DNA from: Camarhynchus parvulus
Taxonomy: Eukaryota; Chordata; Aves; Passeriformes; Thraupidae
DNA length: 64,000 bases
Reading direction: 5' to 3'
Assembly (NCBI RefSeq): GCF_901933205.1
Contig: NC_044601.1
Span: 30,914,352 to 30,978,351, forward strand
Part shown: one piece after another, positions 48,316-60,740 of the stretch
Position numbering within the stretch: the stretch's first letter is position 1
Layout of the letters: each line of letters starts with the position of its first letter
The notes under the pieces: generated by a model
Database searches by the model: none
Told to the model about the DNA's origin: nothing
Seen by the model: the letters and a program-made list of their open reading frames with translations, nothing else
Program-made: the position numbers and the translations under genes

Positions 48316-51300
48316 ACAGCCTGGCTGTGCTAGCACATTGATCTTGTTCACTAACAGAATGTCTTCTGTTTGACTAACGTGACCTTGCATCTGTCTGCAC
48401 ATCTCAGTGGAGAAAGTCCTTTTTTTTGCCATTGTAAACCACTTCCAGCTGCAAACAGAATGTCGCCATAAATAGATTTCTTTAAAGCATCTGCTTGACA
48501 CAGCACAACTAATCAGCTCTTACGAAAGAAGGTGCAGGAAAATCAAGATTAAGCAAAGATAAGGATGTAATTACTCTTTTTCAGGGTGTCTTCTTATCCT
48601 GCTTCCCATCTGCTGTCAAGAAAAGAACAAGTGAGGGATGACTGCAGGGAATAAGTGCCAGTGAATGCTAAAGCTGCAATGTTAGGCTGTGCAACAGCAG
48701 GAGCTTCCTATACATGTGGTAGTTTTGTATCACTCATCTTATTGGAAGACAAGATGCTTTGCTTATTTCCCCTTTCTAAAGAACTTAGCCATGGTGGACA
48801 CAAAGACTTAATAAAAATTGAAAGTGGGTGAGACCCACTCTCCTTGGAGAAAGTTCCTTGTGTGTAACCAAGGGCAGGAGAGACTAACTGTTCTTTGGGG
48901 AACAGTGGTTCTCCACTTTGGAGTCCACCTTTGGAGACAGTGGTTGGAGCTATCATGAAGAACTCTCTCTAGTACCAATCCCAATTCCTTGTGTCCCAGT
49001 AGGAGCATGGATATGACCCTGTCCATCTCCCTGTCTTCCTCAAAGCTCACAAAGCACAGGGAGAGACTTCTAGGAATGAGAAATGAGCTGCTATAGAAAG
49101 AGTATGACCAAAGTCCTGTCCTGGCACAGTTACCTGTGACTCACCATCTAGGTGTTACTTTACACACGACTTGTGCCCCTGGTAACAACTAGAGGCACTT
49201 CTTGGCTCTCTATGAGGGTACAGTGGGGAAAACCAAACTCTTCCTAGGCATCCCCACTGAGCTCTTCATTCAGTCACCTCTTTCCTTAGCTGAAGGTGCA
49301 GAGGCAAGCTGTGCACTTATCCTTTGCATGTATCACTCCATACCACTGCCCTTTCTAGCAGAAACTGCTAAATAGCAACAAAGGCTTTTGTTTCCTTTGC
49401 TTAAGACTTCACTAAGACAGCCTTCCTGCTCAGCACAAAGTCCAGTCCATCAGTGTCATCTCCACTCAGTTATCTAGAGCTTTGAGAAAGCAGCAGACTA
49501 CATTTAAAGATGGGAAACAGGTTAAAGTAGCAATCAGTCAGGACTGAGCTTTGAAGTTTCCAGGAAAACATCTGGGTAGTGACACCTTATCAACTGAAGA
49601 AAAGCTATTAATCCAACTTTGACCTTATGGCAGGAACAGTGGGTAGGTGTCTAGCAATTCTGTTACTATCCTAAGAGGCCTTGGAGGGAAAATCAGAGAA
49701 AATTTCAAATCAGAGTCACCTACCTCTCATGTGATTATTTGGAGTAAAGCAAGGCTCCTAAACACGGGAAACAACAGCCTTTGCTATCGCATGACTGCTT
49801 GTATGATAACTCCTTTTCCCACTTTGCACTTTAGAAACAGCAGACAGCAATTATTCTTTGTTTATTGTCAGTTTAATTTCTCTTGTCTACTGAAGACTTC
49901 TGTGGCAGACAAATGCTGAGACTACAGGAGGTGCCGAAAAAACAGCCCTAGCAGGTGAGGAACCTGTGAATTTTTCTGGTGTGTTTCCTAGTTTGGTCAC
50001 AAGCTCTCAAACTCCGTGTAGGAAACATCCAGCCAGACTGACAGACTGAGAAGGTGCAGATAAAACAGATCCATTTTTGTCTTGAGTCTTTCACCCAAAT
50101 GAACTGGAATTACTTCTAAAACTTCTTGCTTCCCTTTTTTGGAGTGGCTTTCCCTGAATACTGGAATGATTGGTTTCCTGCTGCTAATACTTACAGACAG
50201 TGAATTTCAAAGTCTTGTAAATATTTCCTGGAAAAAGACACAGAATACAAATAAATTTGCATAGATATATTTGAGTTTAATTGCAGATTAATCAAAAGTG
50301 ATTTTCAGGGGCTTGAAGGTAAGGCCTTCACTACAGTGTAAATGTGACACATCTGACCCAGATTTTCACACTGGAAATGCTAACATATATTGCCATTGTT
50401 GGGACAGAAGCTATGCTTGTGAACCAGACTAATGAAAAAAAAATTGTCAACTATGGGCAATAGTAGAAACTAGGTGAAGGCAAAGCAGCCAAAGTGTTTG
50501 TCTTGCACAAAACATTGTCAGCTTTAATGTCAAAGTGTTACCTTGCAATACTTGAAACTCAGATGGGCTCACTTTCATTCAATTAGCAGCTAGAGTCATT
50601 TCTGCAAGTGTAAGGAATATAAACAAAAAATAAGAGGATGAACTCACTTAATGACTTACTCCCTGTGAATTATTTATTTGGCTCCAAAAAAAGCCAAAGT
50701 TTTTGCTGCACAAGGAGAAATTTCAAAGTCATTCCACAAAAGCTGCTTACTAATTCCTCGATGAAGATGGAGCTTGCCATGACAGGGTAAAAAGCAGAGC
50801 CAGTGTAGACTGCTCAAGACACTTCAGGTGAAATGCTGAGTTAAGCAAATTTTGCCATCAGCTTCAGAGACATTTTTTCCCTTCCAATTCAGCGGCGATC
50901 ACAGCTGTCTAATAAACAACTGGTGTTCAGGTATTGTAGGCAAACGTGTCAATTTTTATTCATGTCTTTCCAAAGCCAAGGCTGATATCCTCACACAGCT
51001 GCCTGTGCATATGTACCCTCTGTGTGATACTAATGTGATCTGCAAAACGTACTTGTGTATTAGAGCCTGATCCTGCAGAGCACTGTGGTCTGATTCAACA
51101 GAGCATTTAAATGTGTGCTACATTTGTGCATCCAAGTTGCCAACATGGAGCAGGTATTTAGGTGTTTAATTGAACCAGAGTGAAGAGACCACTGCTCTGT
51201 AAAATGAGCTCTGACAGGCCATATATTTTACCTGGCAGAGCAACATATTTGTGACAACTTTGAAACAACTGGAGCAAAACTTTGAAGTACCTTAGGACAA

Positions 51301-51874
51301 GCAAACATAATGGAGTTTAGCTTGGCTTTTATTAAGCAGAAACCAGGAATCATTCCAACAGACACTTTAGAGGATGTGCCAGAAACAACATAAGGATAAT
51401 ATATATGGTAAGGTTGAAAAATAAAATTAAATTTAAGCATGCTATTCAGCCTTCTCTTTCCAAAGATTAATCTCACATCCTAGTCTTACAGATTATAGTT
51501 GATATAATCCAGTTAGTATAAAAAGAATTAATGTAGATGTTGTTGCTGTAAATATTGTCATTATGATTCTAAACAATAAAGTGTTTCTTATAACTACAGA
51601 TCACTGAGGGATGAAGAACTGTGCTGCTGAATCAGTCAAATAAGAACCCCAGTTTTTCTGCTTGCTTTGAATACAAAATATCAAAAAGCTAAACCAGCTT
51701 CCTGACAGTTCACACATGGAAGTTCACTGCTTAGGAACAAAGGGATAGATAGACTCCACCCTGGGCTCTCTTTCAATTGCATTGTTTATGTGAGGAAAGC
51801 TTCAGTCAACTTACCAAACTACCGTAAATCATCATGCTTAATATTTTCTTTAAATCCTTTAGTCCTACAGTGAT
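48316..51874. other. Unique-looking DNA
   Basis: No gene or repeat family was recognised in about 3.6 kb. Open frames are up to about 90 codons without motifs (for example 49647-49919 plus). Some A/T-rich blocks lie near 50220-50300 and 51400-51600. Confidence 0.5.
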
Positions 51875-52046
51875 TGCCTTGGTTTGGCACAGCCTGGTTT
51901 TTGATAGCAGGGCGGCCACAGAGGTGGTTTCTGTGAGCAGCTGCTGGAAGCTTCCACCATGTCCAGCACGGCCAATGGCTGATAGCTCTGAAGATGGACA
52001 TGCTGCTGGCCAGAACTGGGCCAGTCATAGATGTAGGTAATGCCTC

Positions 52047-52094
52047 TGTGATAACATATTTAAGAAGGAAATATGTGATAACATATTTAAGAAG
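52047..52094. repeat. 21-base tandem duplication around the LTR TATA-like region
   Basis: Exact 21-base copies at 52047-52067 and 52074-52094 (period 27) begin tgtgataacat and end ttaagaag, so the TATA-like catatttaag is present twice. The related LTR as I remember it has one copy. The duplication may be specific to this locus or to a subfamily. Confidence 0.85.
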
Positions 52095-52455
52095 AAAAAA
52101 AATCAAAACAAAAGGACACACAGAGTTTTTCCCTCACCAGAAAAGAGGATGAGGTGAGAACATGTGAGGCACCAAGGTCAGTGAAGAAGGAGGGGCAGGA
52201 GCTGCTCCAGGCACTGGAGCCGAGATTCCCCTGCAGGCGGTGGTGAGACCGTGGCGAAGCAGCTGTGCTGCTGCGGCCCATGGGGATCCACAGGGGATGC
52301 AGAGATCCACCCACAGCCCAGGGGGGAGATGTCAGTGCTGGAGTGGGTGGGTGCCGGGAGGAGGCTGTGACCCTGTGGAGAGATGGGGCCCTGAATCCAG
52401 GCTGGAGCAGCCTGCCCTTGGAGAACTGCACCTCATGGAGGAGTGACCCAGGCCA

Positions 52456-52522
52456 CAGCAGTTTTGGGAGGACTGCGTGCCCGTGGCAGGGAGTCACGTT
52501 GCAGCAGTTTTGGGAGGACTGC
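52456..52522. repeat. 21-base direct repeat in LTR G/C-rich section
   Basis: cagcagttttgggaggactg plus one c occurs at 52456-52476 and 52502-52522 (period 46). It reflects the internally repetitive architecture of this LTR family. Confidence 0.85.
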
Positions 52523-52771
52523 TGCTCAGAGATTTGGAGCCATGCTGAGAAGTTCACGGAGAACTGGCTCCTGTGGGAAGGGATCCCATGGTCTCACAGG
52601 GAAAGGATTCCTCTCCCTGTGCAGCAGAAGAAAACCTCGGGTGATGAACTGACCAAAACCCCCATGCCATGTCTCCCTGCTGTCGGTGGAGAGGAGGGAG
52701 GGGTTGGGGGAAGAAAAGGTGTTTTTAATAGCTTATTTTACTTCTCATTATCTTCCTCTGATTTTGCTAGT

Positions 52772-52777
52772 AATAAA
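52772..52777 (+). terminator. AATAAA poly(A) signal of the LTR
   Basis: A canonical hexamer about 180 bases before the LTR 3' end, in the position expected for the R/U5 junction of an LTR in plus orientation. Confidence 0.6.
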
Positions 52778-52956
52778 TTCACTTTGTACCTCTAAGCTGA
52801 GCCTGTTTTGCCATTGGAGTATTTTCTCTCAGTCCTTACCTCAACTAATGAACCCTTCATTAAATTTTTTCCTCTCCTCTGCCCAGCCGTGGCAGGGGAG
52901 AGTGAGCCAGTGGCTTTTGTGGGTGCCTGGCGTTTGGCCAGTGTCAAACCACAACA

Positions 52957-55900
52957 AATATCTAGAGTGAAAATGGGATTGCATTCTGAAAGTGTTTATT
53001 TCTTTCAGCTGTTAACTGCCTGCAGCCTTTTCCAGAAGAAATAATGCCCTAGACTTAGCAGGAACCTCACCTTTCCCTTCTGATTCTCTTTTCATTGTCT
53101 CTAAAACAAGGAGTCAGATTGGACATCTCCCTGTCTTACTGTAAGTGCCACAAAGTTTAGTCTGCTTTAATGAATCAGGTCTTATGTTTATGGAAGCTCA
53201 GCTTTTCTTGTAATGAAAATGTCTTTAGAACAGTCTAGGTCAAAAGTAGAAGAGAGTTATAAAAATTAAATATTTTCATATTGAATCAGAAAACTGTTTC
53301 TTTTTTCCTGAGAACCAGCTCAAAATCTTCGAACATCTGAAATAGAAAAATGGCATTTGTCCAAGGAAGTTTATTTATAGTGTCTTTAATATGAAATGCA
53401 GCACGAGGCCTGTCACTATGGTAGGCTTACTGACCATCATTCCTGTGTCAGGGACAACACGAAACATGTCAGCAAGCAAGGTGCCAAAAGCCGTGACCTG
53501 TTCATGTAGCTAATCCTGAAAAGAGAGCTAAACTGGGCCCTCCTGATATCTTCCTGCTTCTCATATGTGCTCAGGGCTTGGGCAGATGCTCAGACTTGGA
53601 TGCAGTGATTTAAAATTTTGCCATCAGTATTCATTCCTCTTCTTTTCTGCAAGGATTAGTAAAAATTGTCTTTGTTCCAGAATGTTACTGTTTAAGACTA
53701 GTGAAGCTGAGCTTTTTGTTTAGGTTCCTGTAAAATTCCTCCCCTGTACTGCATCCTAGCTATACAACACAGTTGTCCCAAGTTTTGTCAAGTATTTTAC
53801 AGTACTAAAACTCTGATGCAATAGAAAATGACTCCATACTCTGGAGATTTGTGTTATTCACAGCTTGCTGTTTGCAGTGTTGAAAGTGCAGTTTATTACT
53901 CCCAAGTTCACAATAAATCTTCTTTGGTCCTATAACAATCACCAGTATCATGCTAACGGAAGCACTTTTGACTAAAACTGTAATCACTTGTCTTCTCTAT
54001 GTAGACATTTCTCATTTTTAGGACAGTCTTAAAACATGTGATGGGTTCTATCCTCCAAAGGCTTTTGTGGAAAACACAGAGAGATTTGCTTGCCTGAGGA
54101 TGTCTTTCATTAACTAATGTGTCTCTGAGCAGTACCTTCAATACCAAACTATGAATGATAACCTGAACCTAAGTGGCTCCAAACTGAACAAAAAATGTTA
54201 ACAAAAATGCCTGCAGGGATATAGCAAATGCTTTAAGATTTAGTTATTGCTGTTCATGGTATTCTGCTGCATTGTAACCCAATTTCAAATTAGAGAAAAT
54301 ATAAGGAATTAAACAAGATGGAATCTAGGTCGTATTAATAGACAATATTAAGACAATTACAGCCTGGAAATTACATAAACTAGCAATGTGTTAGTCACCC
54401 ATAGGCATTTGCAGTAGAAAAAGTGCTACAGAAGATGCTGATGATATTCAAAAACAAGGGAAGTGAGAGTCTGAGAGTGTGGGTGTATCTCTGTTAGGGT
54501 TACTGGAGGTCAAAGGACATGCATGGCATGGTTGAGGCAGGCCTGACCTAGTAGCTCTGTTATTTACAAATCATACTTTGTTGCTAAATGCTATTAAGGC
54601 CTATAAGGCACAACATGTTTCTTGGACAGCCAAGATTAAAGAATTCAGATTTTGAGAGCTGAAACAGTATCAGAGAAAAAGCAACATTGTCAGGAGAATA
54701 AAACCTCAAAAGACTTCTCTATATTGATTCTAAAGGCTTTAATTATTATTGATTCTAAAGACTGCAACAATGGTGTTGACTATTAAACCAAAGCAAAGGG
54801 ATGGAATTTGCAGGGAGTTTCTTTTTCATATCTCTGTTTCCTTCATTATTCTTCCATTCAGTAGGATGCTTTTGACTCATTCCCCTCAGTAAAACTAATC
54901 ATCAAAACAATTAAAGCATGAGACTTCTTCCCAAAATATATACAGGCCATTTTGTTCTTTTAAATGTGGGATTCCTATAGGCCAGGTTTTCTCATCTAAG
55001 TATCAGAGTGTTCCTTGTTTTTTTCTTTATGCCAGATCGTTACACCTGTATTTTCAGTGCCATTTTGATTTAAAAGCCTCTGTCAAAAGTAATAAGACTC
55101 TTTTCTCTACACTAAGTCTAAGTTATATGGAACTATAACCCATTTGAGACTTCCAAAGGTGCTCATCCTTGGATACCACAGCAAGTTTCGCTAAAAAAAA
55201 AAAGTCACTCAGCAAAAAGAACTGTCAGTATTAGCAGTTCAGTTTATTCTCAAATACAAGCCACAAAATTCTCCAGGTGCTCCCCAGCACAACAGGAAAA
55301 GAGGGACTGGTTGAGGTGTATCAAACCAAGAGAGCTGCTGTGGGAAGGGGAGAGAAGAGAGGCTAAGAAGAACTAGCCAACAACCCTATAAATTGAGAAG
55401 CCATTTCAGTACCACAACAACACTCCTAGGCTCCCTGATTCTCACAATTACACATGGATATTCCTTCTTGCAACTTTGGCTATCCTGGTAGCATCATGAT
55501 ATGTTCTCAGCATGTAGTTAGAAGTCACCCTTGAAGCTGAGAGCAAGTTCACAAGTAGTGGAGCCAGAGGCTAGTTCAGACTTTTTTTCCTGATGAGAAG
55601 ATTTATGTTACTATTTATGTTCCTTGTCATTATAGCCAAGCATTTCAGAAATAAAAATGAAAGCAATACTCTTCGTTTTTCCTCTTCTAAGTAACTGACC
55701 TGTCCTGCAGAACCAGGGGAACCTGTAGTGCAGAGAAATGCAATGGCAGATGTCGAGTCCCTGGTTAGCTAGCTCTCTGAGCTGGGCCATGCTGCTGCTC
55801 AGTGGGTCTTTTCTTAGACACTTCATGTCTTGAATACTAACATTCTATTTCAAGTATTTGACGGGCAGTTTTTGTCATAACTTATTTGCTCAAGTTCTCC

Positions 55901-56498
55901 AGATTGTTTAGCTGAGCTTCCTGATATGCACATAGAAAAAAAAATGTCTCTCCTTAGTTTTTCCTTATGACTTAAGCCAAAGTCTCCTTGACTATGTATA
56001 ACTTCAAGAGGTCCATAAACCACCAAAGACCTTGAAACTTCAAAAGAAAAGACCAAAGGAACTTCAAGGGGCAGCTTGCACCTGTTGAAATTTTCTTGCA
56101 AAAGCTGTAGTTTCAAAGCATAGTAACAACTCCTCTTTTCATAATTTTACTCTGGTACCCTCACCAATATCATCCCCCCAAGTCCTCCATAATTCATTGG
56201 GTTTCAGAACTAATGACAAGAAAATATGACAACAATAACAGACCAATGGCACGAGACAAATATCAGTAACCTTTACAGCTGTGTAGAAGGCAAAAGTGGA
56301 CAATCTGTCTTTATAGAGACATTCATGAAGGGTTTACAGAGATCCTTCATGTCCCTCAAGTGTCATGGCAAGACATCTGAACAAAAAGTAAACACCCTGA
56401 AAAATTCAAAATGCTGAAACAAAATCAAGTGTTCTCAAGAAACATATGCTTTGAGCATTTCATAATGTCACTCTTTTTTCTTGAAATTATAGCTGTAT
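52957..56498. other. Unique-looking A/T-rich DNA
   Basis: No recognised gene or transposable element over about 3.5 kb. A 14-base repeat, tattgattctaaag, occurs at 54722-54735 and 54747-54760. Minus-strand frames at 53805-54147 and 55611-56116 lack motifs. Confidence 0.5.
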
Positions 56499-58240
56499 GA
56501 ATTACAGAACATCTCAAGCTTAGAGGGGTCCATAAGAATCTTCAAAATCAAAGTCCTGCTTCTTGCAGGACTACCTAAAGCTAAAATATATTACTAAAAT
56601 TATCATTCAGACACTTCTTGAACTCTGCCAGGCTTGGTGCTGCAACCACTTTTACCTTGGGAGTCTATTCCATCAAACAATCACCCTTTCAGTGAAGAAA
56701 CTTTTCCAAATGTTCAATCTGAACCTGCCTGACACAGCTTCATTCCTTGTTTCCTACCACTGGTCACCAGACAGAAGAGAACAGAAATTTTGCCTTCCAT
56801 TGCTCCCCATGAAGTAGCTACGATGGGTTACTCCTCAGCCTTCTCTTCTTCAAGCTGAGGGAACCAAGTGATTTTAACTTTTCCTCATATATTTTGCCCT
56901 TGAAACCTTTCACCATCTTAGTCGCTCTCCTCTGGACACACTGCAGTAGTTTGATGCCCTTCTTATATTGTGGCACCCAGAACTGCCCCTGGCACTCAAG
57001 GTGAGGCTGCCCCAGTGCAGAGCAGAGCAGGACAATCCCCTCCCTTGCTGTGATGCTGTGCCTGATGCACCTCTGGACATGGCTGGTCCTCCTGGCTGCC
57101 AGGGCACTGCTGACTCAACTTGTCATCAATACACAGAGATCCTTCTGCAGAACTGCTTTGCAACCTCTTATCCTCCATTCTTTACATACAACCAAGATTA
57201 CTTAATACCAGGTAGAGAATACTGCACTTGCTCTTATTAAATATCACATGGATGATGCTTGCTCAGCCCTCTAGTCTATCCAGATCTCTGTGTACAGCCT
57301 CTCTACCCTCAATGGAGTCTACAGCTGCTCTTAGTTTAGTATCATCAACAAATAAATGTACATTTGATTTCTCTGTTCTGACTATAAAAACATTAAAGAG
57401 CACTGGTCCTAAAATTGACTCCTGGGGAATAGCACTGGTGACTGATCACAACCCTGATTTAACCTCATGCAACTGAGAGCCAGTCCCATCAGTAAATTGC
57501 TCACTCAACATATGATGGACTTGTCTAGCTGTGTATTAAGCATTATGTCCAGAAGGATATTGTGGGAGTTAGCATCAAAAGCTTTGCTAAAATCCACAAC
57601 TGGCTTCCTGAGGTCAACCAGTTGCTTCCCTGATGTGAACTCCTGCTGGCTATGACCTATGACTGTGTTGTTTCTTAAGGGTTTTCCAACTAATCCCAGA
57701 ATAACCTCCTCCATAATTTTACCAGGCAATGAATTGAGACTGACAAGCTGGTAATTACCAGAGTCTTCCTTCTTACCCTTCTTGAAACTGGGAGGTTTGC
57801 CAGCTTCCAGTCCACTGGGACCTCTCCAGACTCCAAGTCACTTGAAAAATAATGGAGAGAGTTCCTACAATGACATTGGTCAGCTTTTTTGGCACCCTGG
57901 GATGAATCCCATCAGGTCCCATAGATTTATTCAGAGCCAGCTGGAGTAACATGTCTTGAACAAACTCAGCGTCAGTTGGAAGATTATCATTCCCCCAGTC
58001 ACAGTCTTCCAGCACAGGACTCTTGGAACCCCAGAGCCCATAATCAGTGCTGAAGACAGAGGCAAAGAAGGTATTAAAAATCTCTGCTGTGTGTGTGTCC
58101 CTATTTGTGAGGAGACTGACATCATCAAGCAACAAATCAGTGTTATCTCTGATCTTTCTTTTGTAGTTAAAATGTTTTAAAAGCCCTTTTGTTCGTCATT
58201 TACAGTGCTCTCCAGATTGAAGTGTAATAGAGTTTTGCCC
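56499..58240 (-). mobile_element. Long CR1 LINE, 5'-truncated, minus strand
   Basis: Minus-strand CR1 from the region before the RT to the 3' tail. From 58135 down to 57773 one frame carries TNRDTHTAEIFNTFFASVFS and LALNKSMGPDGIHPRVPKKL. After a frameshift near 57770 the RT continues with PGKIMEEVI and motif A VDFSKAFDAN, with the aspartate kept at 57592-57594. Motif B is altered (AIPQESILGP, glycine to glutamate). Motif C reads FVDD at 57341-57352, both aspartates kept. Of all copies here, this is the only one in which I could see all three catalytic aspartates, although frameshifts and a stop after LDRLEG make it dead. The 3' UTR (57110 down to 56499) is present with a degraded tail. Confidence 0.9.
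57773..58135 (-). pseudogene. CR1 ORF2 fragment, pre-RT and fingers region
   Basis: About 120 codons without a stop, homologous to the fragment at 4212-4697. Visible blocks are an acidic stretch, LPTDAEFVQDMLLQLALNKS and MGPDGIHPRVPKKL. The conserved continuation (the WRLASV region) is degraded into a Q/W-rich stretch after a frameshift near the fragment's end. It represents part of a replication protein of the retrotransposon and is not a host gene. Confidence 0.85.
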
Positions 58241-59320
58241 CTATGGATTTTCTCCCTGTAACGGTGAAGATCTGAACAGACGAGATAGCCCCTAGGCCGT
58301 GTCCCAGAGATCTCAGAATGCAAAATTCTTGTGGGAAAACCTGAGAGTGTAAAAAGTCCAATTTTAAAACTTCAAGTGATATCTTTCTTGAATAGAAAGT
58401 TATTGTATCATCTTCAGTCCACTGTAGAAACAGTAGTCTGAACCTCTCACAACTCTTGTTTCCAGTTGCTCCATTGGGTTTGTACCTCTTCTCTGAAATC
58501 TCTCCTATTGTCTAATTCTCTAGTGTTCACACACACTCACACACACATAAATAGACATGTGCAAGATGAAACTCTGATATTCATGGATAAGAAGCCCCAA
58601 AATCAAAAGATTTTCAAAAGACTGTCCTTTTAGTTCCTGCACCAAAGAAGGCTCTAGTCTTTGCAGGTATTCATAAACTGGGATTTCTTTCCACAAATGC
58701 TGTTTTCACATTACTCCAAATCCTGGTCTTCTGTCATAAGGTATACTCCTTGTTTGAAAAGCTATGATTTTAATCTGACTATATAAAATGTGCATTGTTT
58801 AGTAGCATCCCACTTAAAAGAATTTCAAGGCCATGCTGTACTAATAATTTCTTCTAGTCCTTAACAGTCTCCAACACTTTTATGGTTTCTTCCAGATGCC
58901 TATTTCAGAATATTAAACCAATAAACAGCTACAGTCTGAATCTACAAAGCCCAGAACCCTATTTCATTATTATTTCTAAAATATTTGATTCCAGTTACAG
59001 CATGTAGAGAATAAAGATTCCATGGGTACAAAACTAAAACTCATACAGTTCACCTTTAAATCAAGCCAGACTCATAATTTCTAGTGCGATCTCTCTGTGC
59101 AAATTGCCTGGATACACTTTGGTCATTTTTCTTTGAATTTGAAATGAACTGCAAGAGACTTTTAGAAGTTCTCAGAGTAATCTAGCCCTGTGTGCAACTG
59201 TGGCTTAAGCTGACACTGACAATGCAAAGGCCTATGATTCAAATTTCATTATTAAAATGACTGACAATATTGTGTAAATGCTCCCCTACCCCAAATTCAC
59301 CCACCAACATGTTCTTACAG
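58241..59320. other. Unique-looking DNA with a short CA repeat
   Basis: No exon or known repeat apart from a short interrupted (CA)n at 58528-58547. A possible branch-point/acceptor region for the candidate exon lies at about 59258-59320. Confidence 0.45.
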
Positions 59321-59473
59321 GTAACGGTGAATGAAACTCCAATGACAAATAAACCCACACACATCTGTATCACCAAAGAAACTTCAGAAAAAGTCTTTGC
59401 TTGGGTGGATGAAGACAGACTGTTGACTTTCTGGGAAAATGAAGACTTCAGCTTACTAAAACAAAAGGCCTAG
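59321..59473 (+). CDS. Weak candidate: last coding exon of an unidentified host gene
   Basis: An acceptor-like sequence (caacatgttcttacag, AG at 59319-59320) precedes an open stretch of 50 codons and a TAG stop at 59471-59473. The frame encodes an acidic, soluble-looking peptide containing ITKETSEKVFAWVDEDRLLT and FWENEDFSLLKQKA. A stretch of about 350-420 bases then leads to AATAAA signals at 59822-59827 and 59894-59899, resembling a compact 3' UTR. I recognise no domain and found no upstream exon. Alternatively CAG/GTAACG could be read as a donor. Frames of 60-70 codons are common by chance here, so this remains a hypothesis. Confidence 0.2.
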   Translation, partial: VTVNETPMTNKPTHICITKETSEKVFAWVDEDRLLTFWENEDFSLLKQKA

Positions 59474-60599
59474 CTGACCTGTGCTTGAGGAAGAAATGCA
59501 ACACATTACACCAAGACAGACACTATTCTCAAAGCAAAAAGAACAAGGCTATTTTACTCTCCTTGAGAAAAATACCAGATTTGTAAGAGAACAACAGACT
59601 GTCACAAAATATATGAAAGGAAACTAGAATATATGCCAGGAAAATAGATTTAAAATCACCTTGAATCTGCAACCTTAAAAAAAAGAAGCCATCACAAAAT
59701 TTGCAATACTGGTCTTGAGTTACAGATAACCTCTGCTATATGCAAGGAGAAACTAAGGTTATCAAATATGTGCCTGCATAGTAGAGATTCTAGTCATCAA
59801 TACCTATTTTTCTTCTGCATAAATAAAAGCTTTCCATCTATTTCTCCTGCTTCTACGCCTGTATGTCAGTGTTTCAGTAAATGTATTGTATTTAATAAAT
59901 TTTTTATAATTTGCCTTTGTTTTGCCTGTGCTAAATACTACATGGAAGCTAAAGCATATTCCATGCCATCATCTGCATAGTTCTCTCCATGGTTACATAA
60001 ATTGTTATCATTATCTGCTAGCCAGCTTACTAAACATTTTTTAGTATTCTGTATAACAAATTGCCATTTTGCAATATCTATTAAATATAAAAAGTTGGTT
60101 TAAGCTTCAACGTTTTGCTAGTGAAAAAAAAAAGAAAACATGAAAAAACTGAAATATGCCTGTAAACATGGAAACATGATCTTTTCAGTTAAAGCCATGA
60201 AAAAAACAAAACTGAAAGGTAGCGGAGATGCACCATCATGTTAAAGTCATGGCTGCTACTTAAGCGATCACAGCAGATTAATTTGTTGAGAGAAAATGTA
60301 AAGAGAGTAAACTTTAAATAAGAGTGAAAAAAGGTAGTTACAACTGGACCATGGTCAGGAGAGCCTTCTTAATGTATAAAGTAATGCTTAAAAGTTAGAT
60401 ATGTTAGTATCAAAGGGATTTATTAAATCAATACCACAATGCAGCAGTCAATATTTATTCTGTATTATTAAAGCAAATACTGAATTTCTTGAGAGATGCA
60501 GAAATAGCAAATATCTCCAAACAGAGGAAGTTTTAAAGAAAAATACAATTTTTACCACTATCTTTTTTCTTTTATAAATGTCTACTACAAGTAACTACC
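59474..60599. other. Possible 3' UTR, then unique-looking A/T-rich DNA
   Basis: If the preceding exon is real, its 3' UTR would extend to about 59850-59920, using AATAAA at 59822 or 59894. Otherwise no features are recognised. Confidence 0.3.
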
Positions 60600-60740
60600 T
60601 TCTAATGTCAATTTAGGAAACATTGGCAACTCTGAGGTATGGAATAAACTTCTGCCAGTGGAAGTAAAAGACAACAATAGACTTTTTTTTACCTGAGAGG
60701 CCTCCTGAGACCCAGAGTTAGAAAAGGATGTGCAGTTAAG
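60600..60740 (+). mobile_element. Possible very old CR1/L3-type fragment
   Basis: The run around 60640-60670 (atggaataaacttctgccag, then tggaagtaaaaga) resembles the 3' region of ancient CR1/L3-type LINEs, where a 'ggaataaactcccaccagtggaa'-like phrase occurs. The match is short and remembered, not computed. Confidence 0.25.

Larger units (their letters stand above)
51875..52956 (+). mobile_element. Long solo LTR of an ERVL-type bird endogenous retrovirus
   Basis: A segment of about 1.08 kb begins tgccttggtttggcacagcc and ends near gtcaaaccacaaca. From memory it matches a large, common bird ERVL-type LTR. The order is a U3 start with the cctggttttt block, a TATA-like catatttaag (duplicated, see separate entry), a G/C-rich section (52160-52640) of repeated purine-rich 'gagg-ctgtg-accc-tgtgg' phrases, a gatgaactgacc block, then AATAAA at 52772-52777 and a U5 ending in the 'gtggcttttgtgggtgcctgg' type phrase. 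No internal region adjoins it, so it is a solo LTR. The flanking 5-mers gtgat and aatat do not form a target duplication, suggesting decay or a boundary error. Long open frames inside (up to 176 codons) are not genes. Confidence 0.8.

Noticed and set aside
52265..52795. 176-codon plus-strand and 156-codon minus-strand open frames near 52.1-52.8 kb
   Set aside because: They lie entirely inside the G/C-rich part of a solo LTR, which does not encode protein in this family.
58528..58547. CA-rich run as a notable microsatellite
   Set aside because: Only about 20 bases and interrupted; recorded within the surrounding stretch but not of separate interest.
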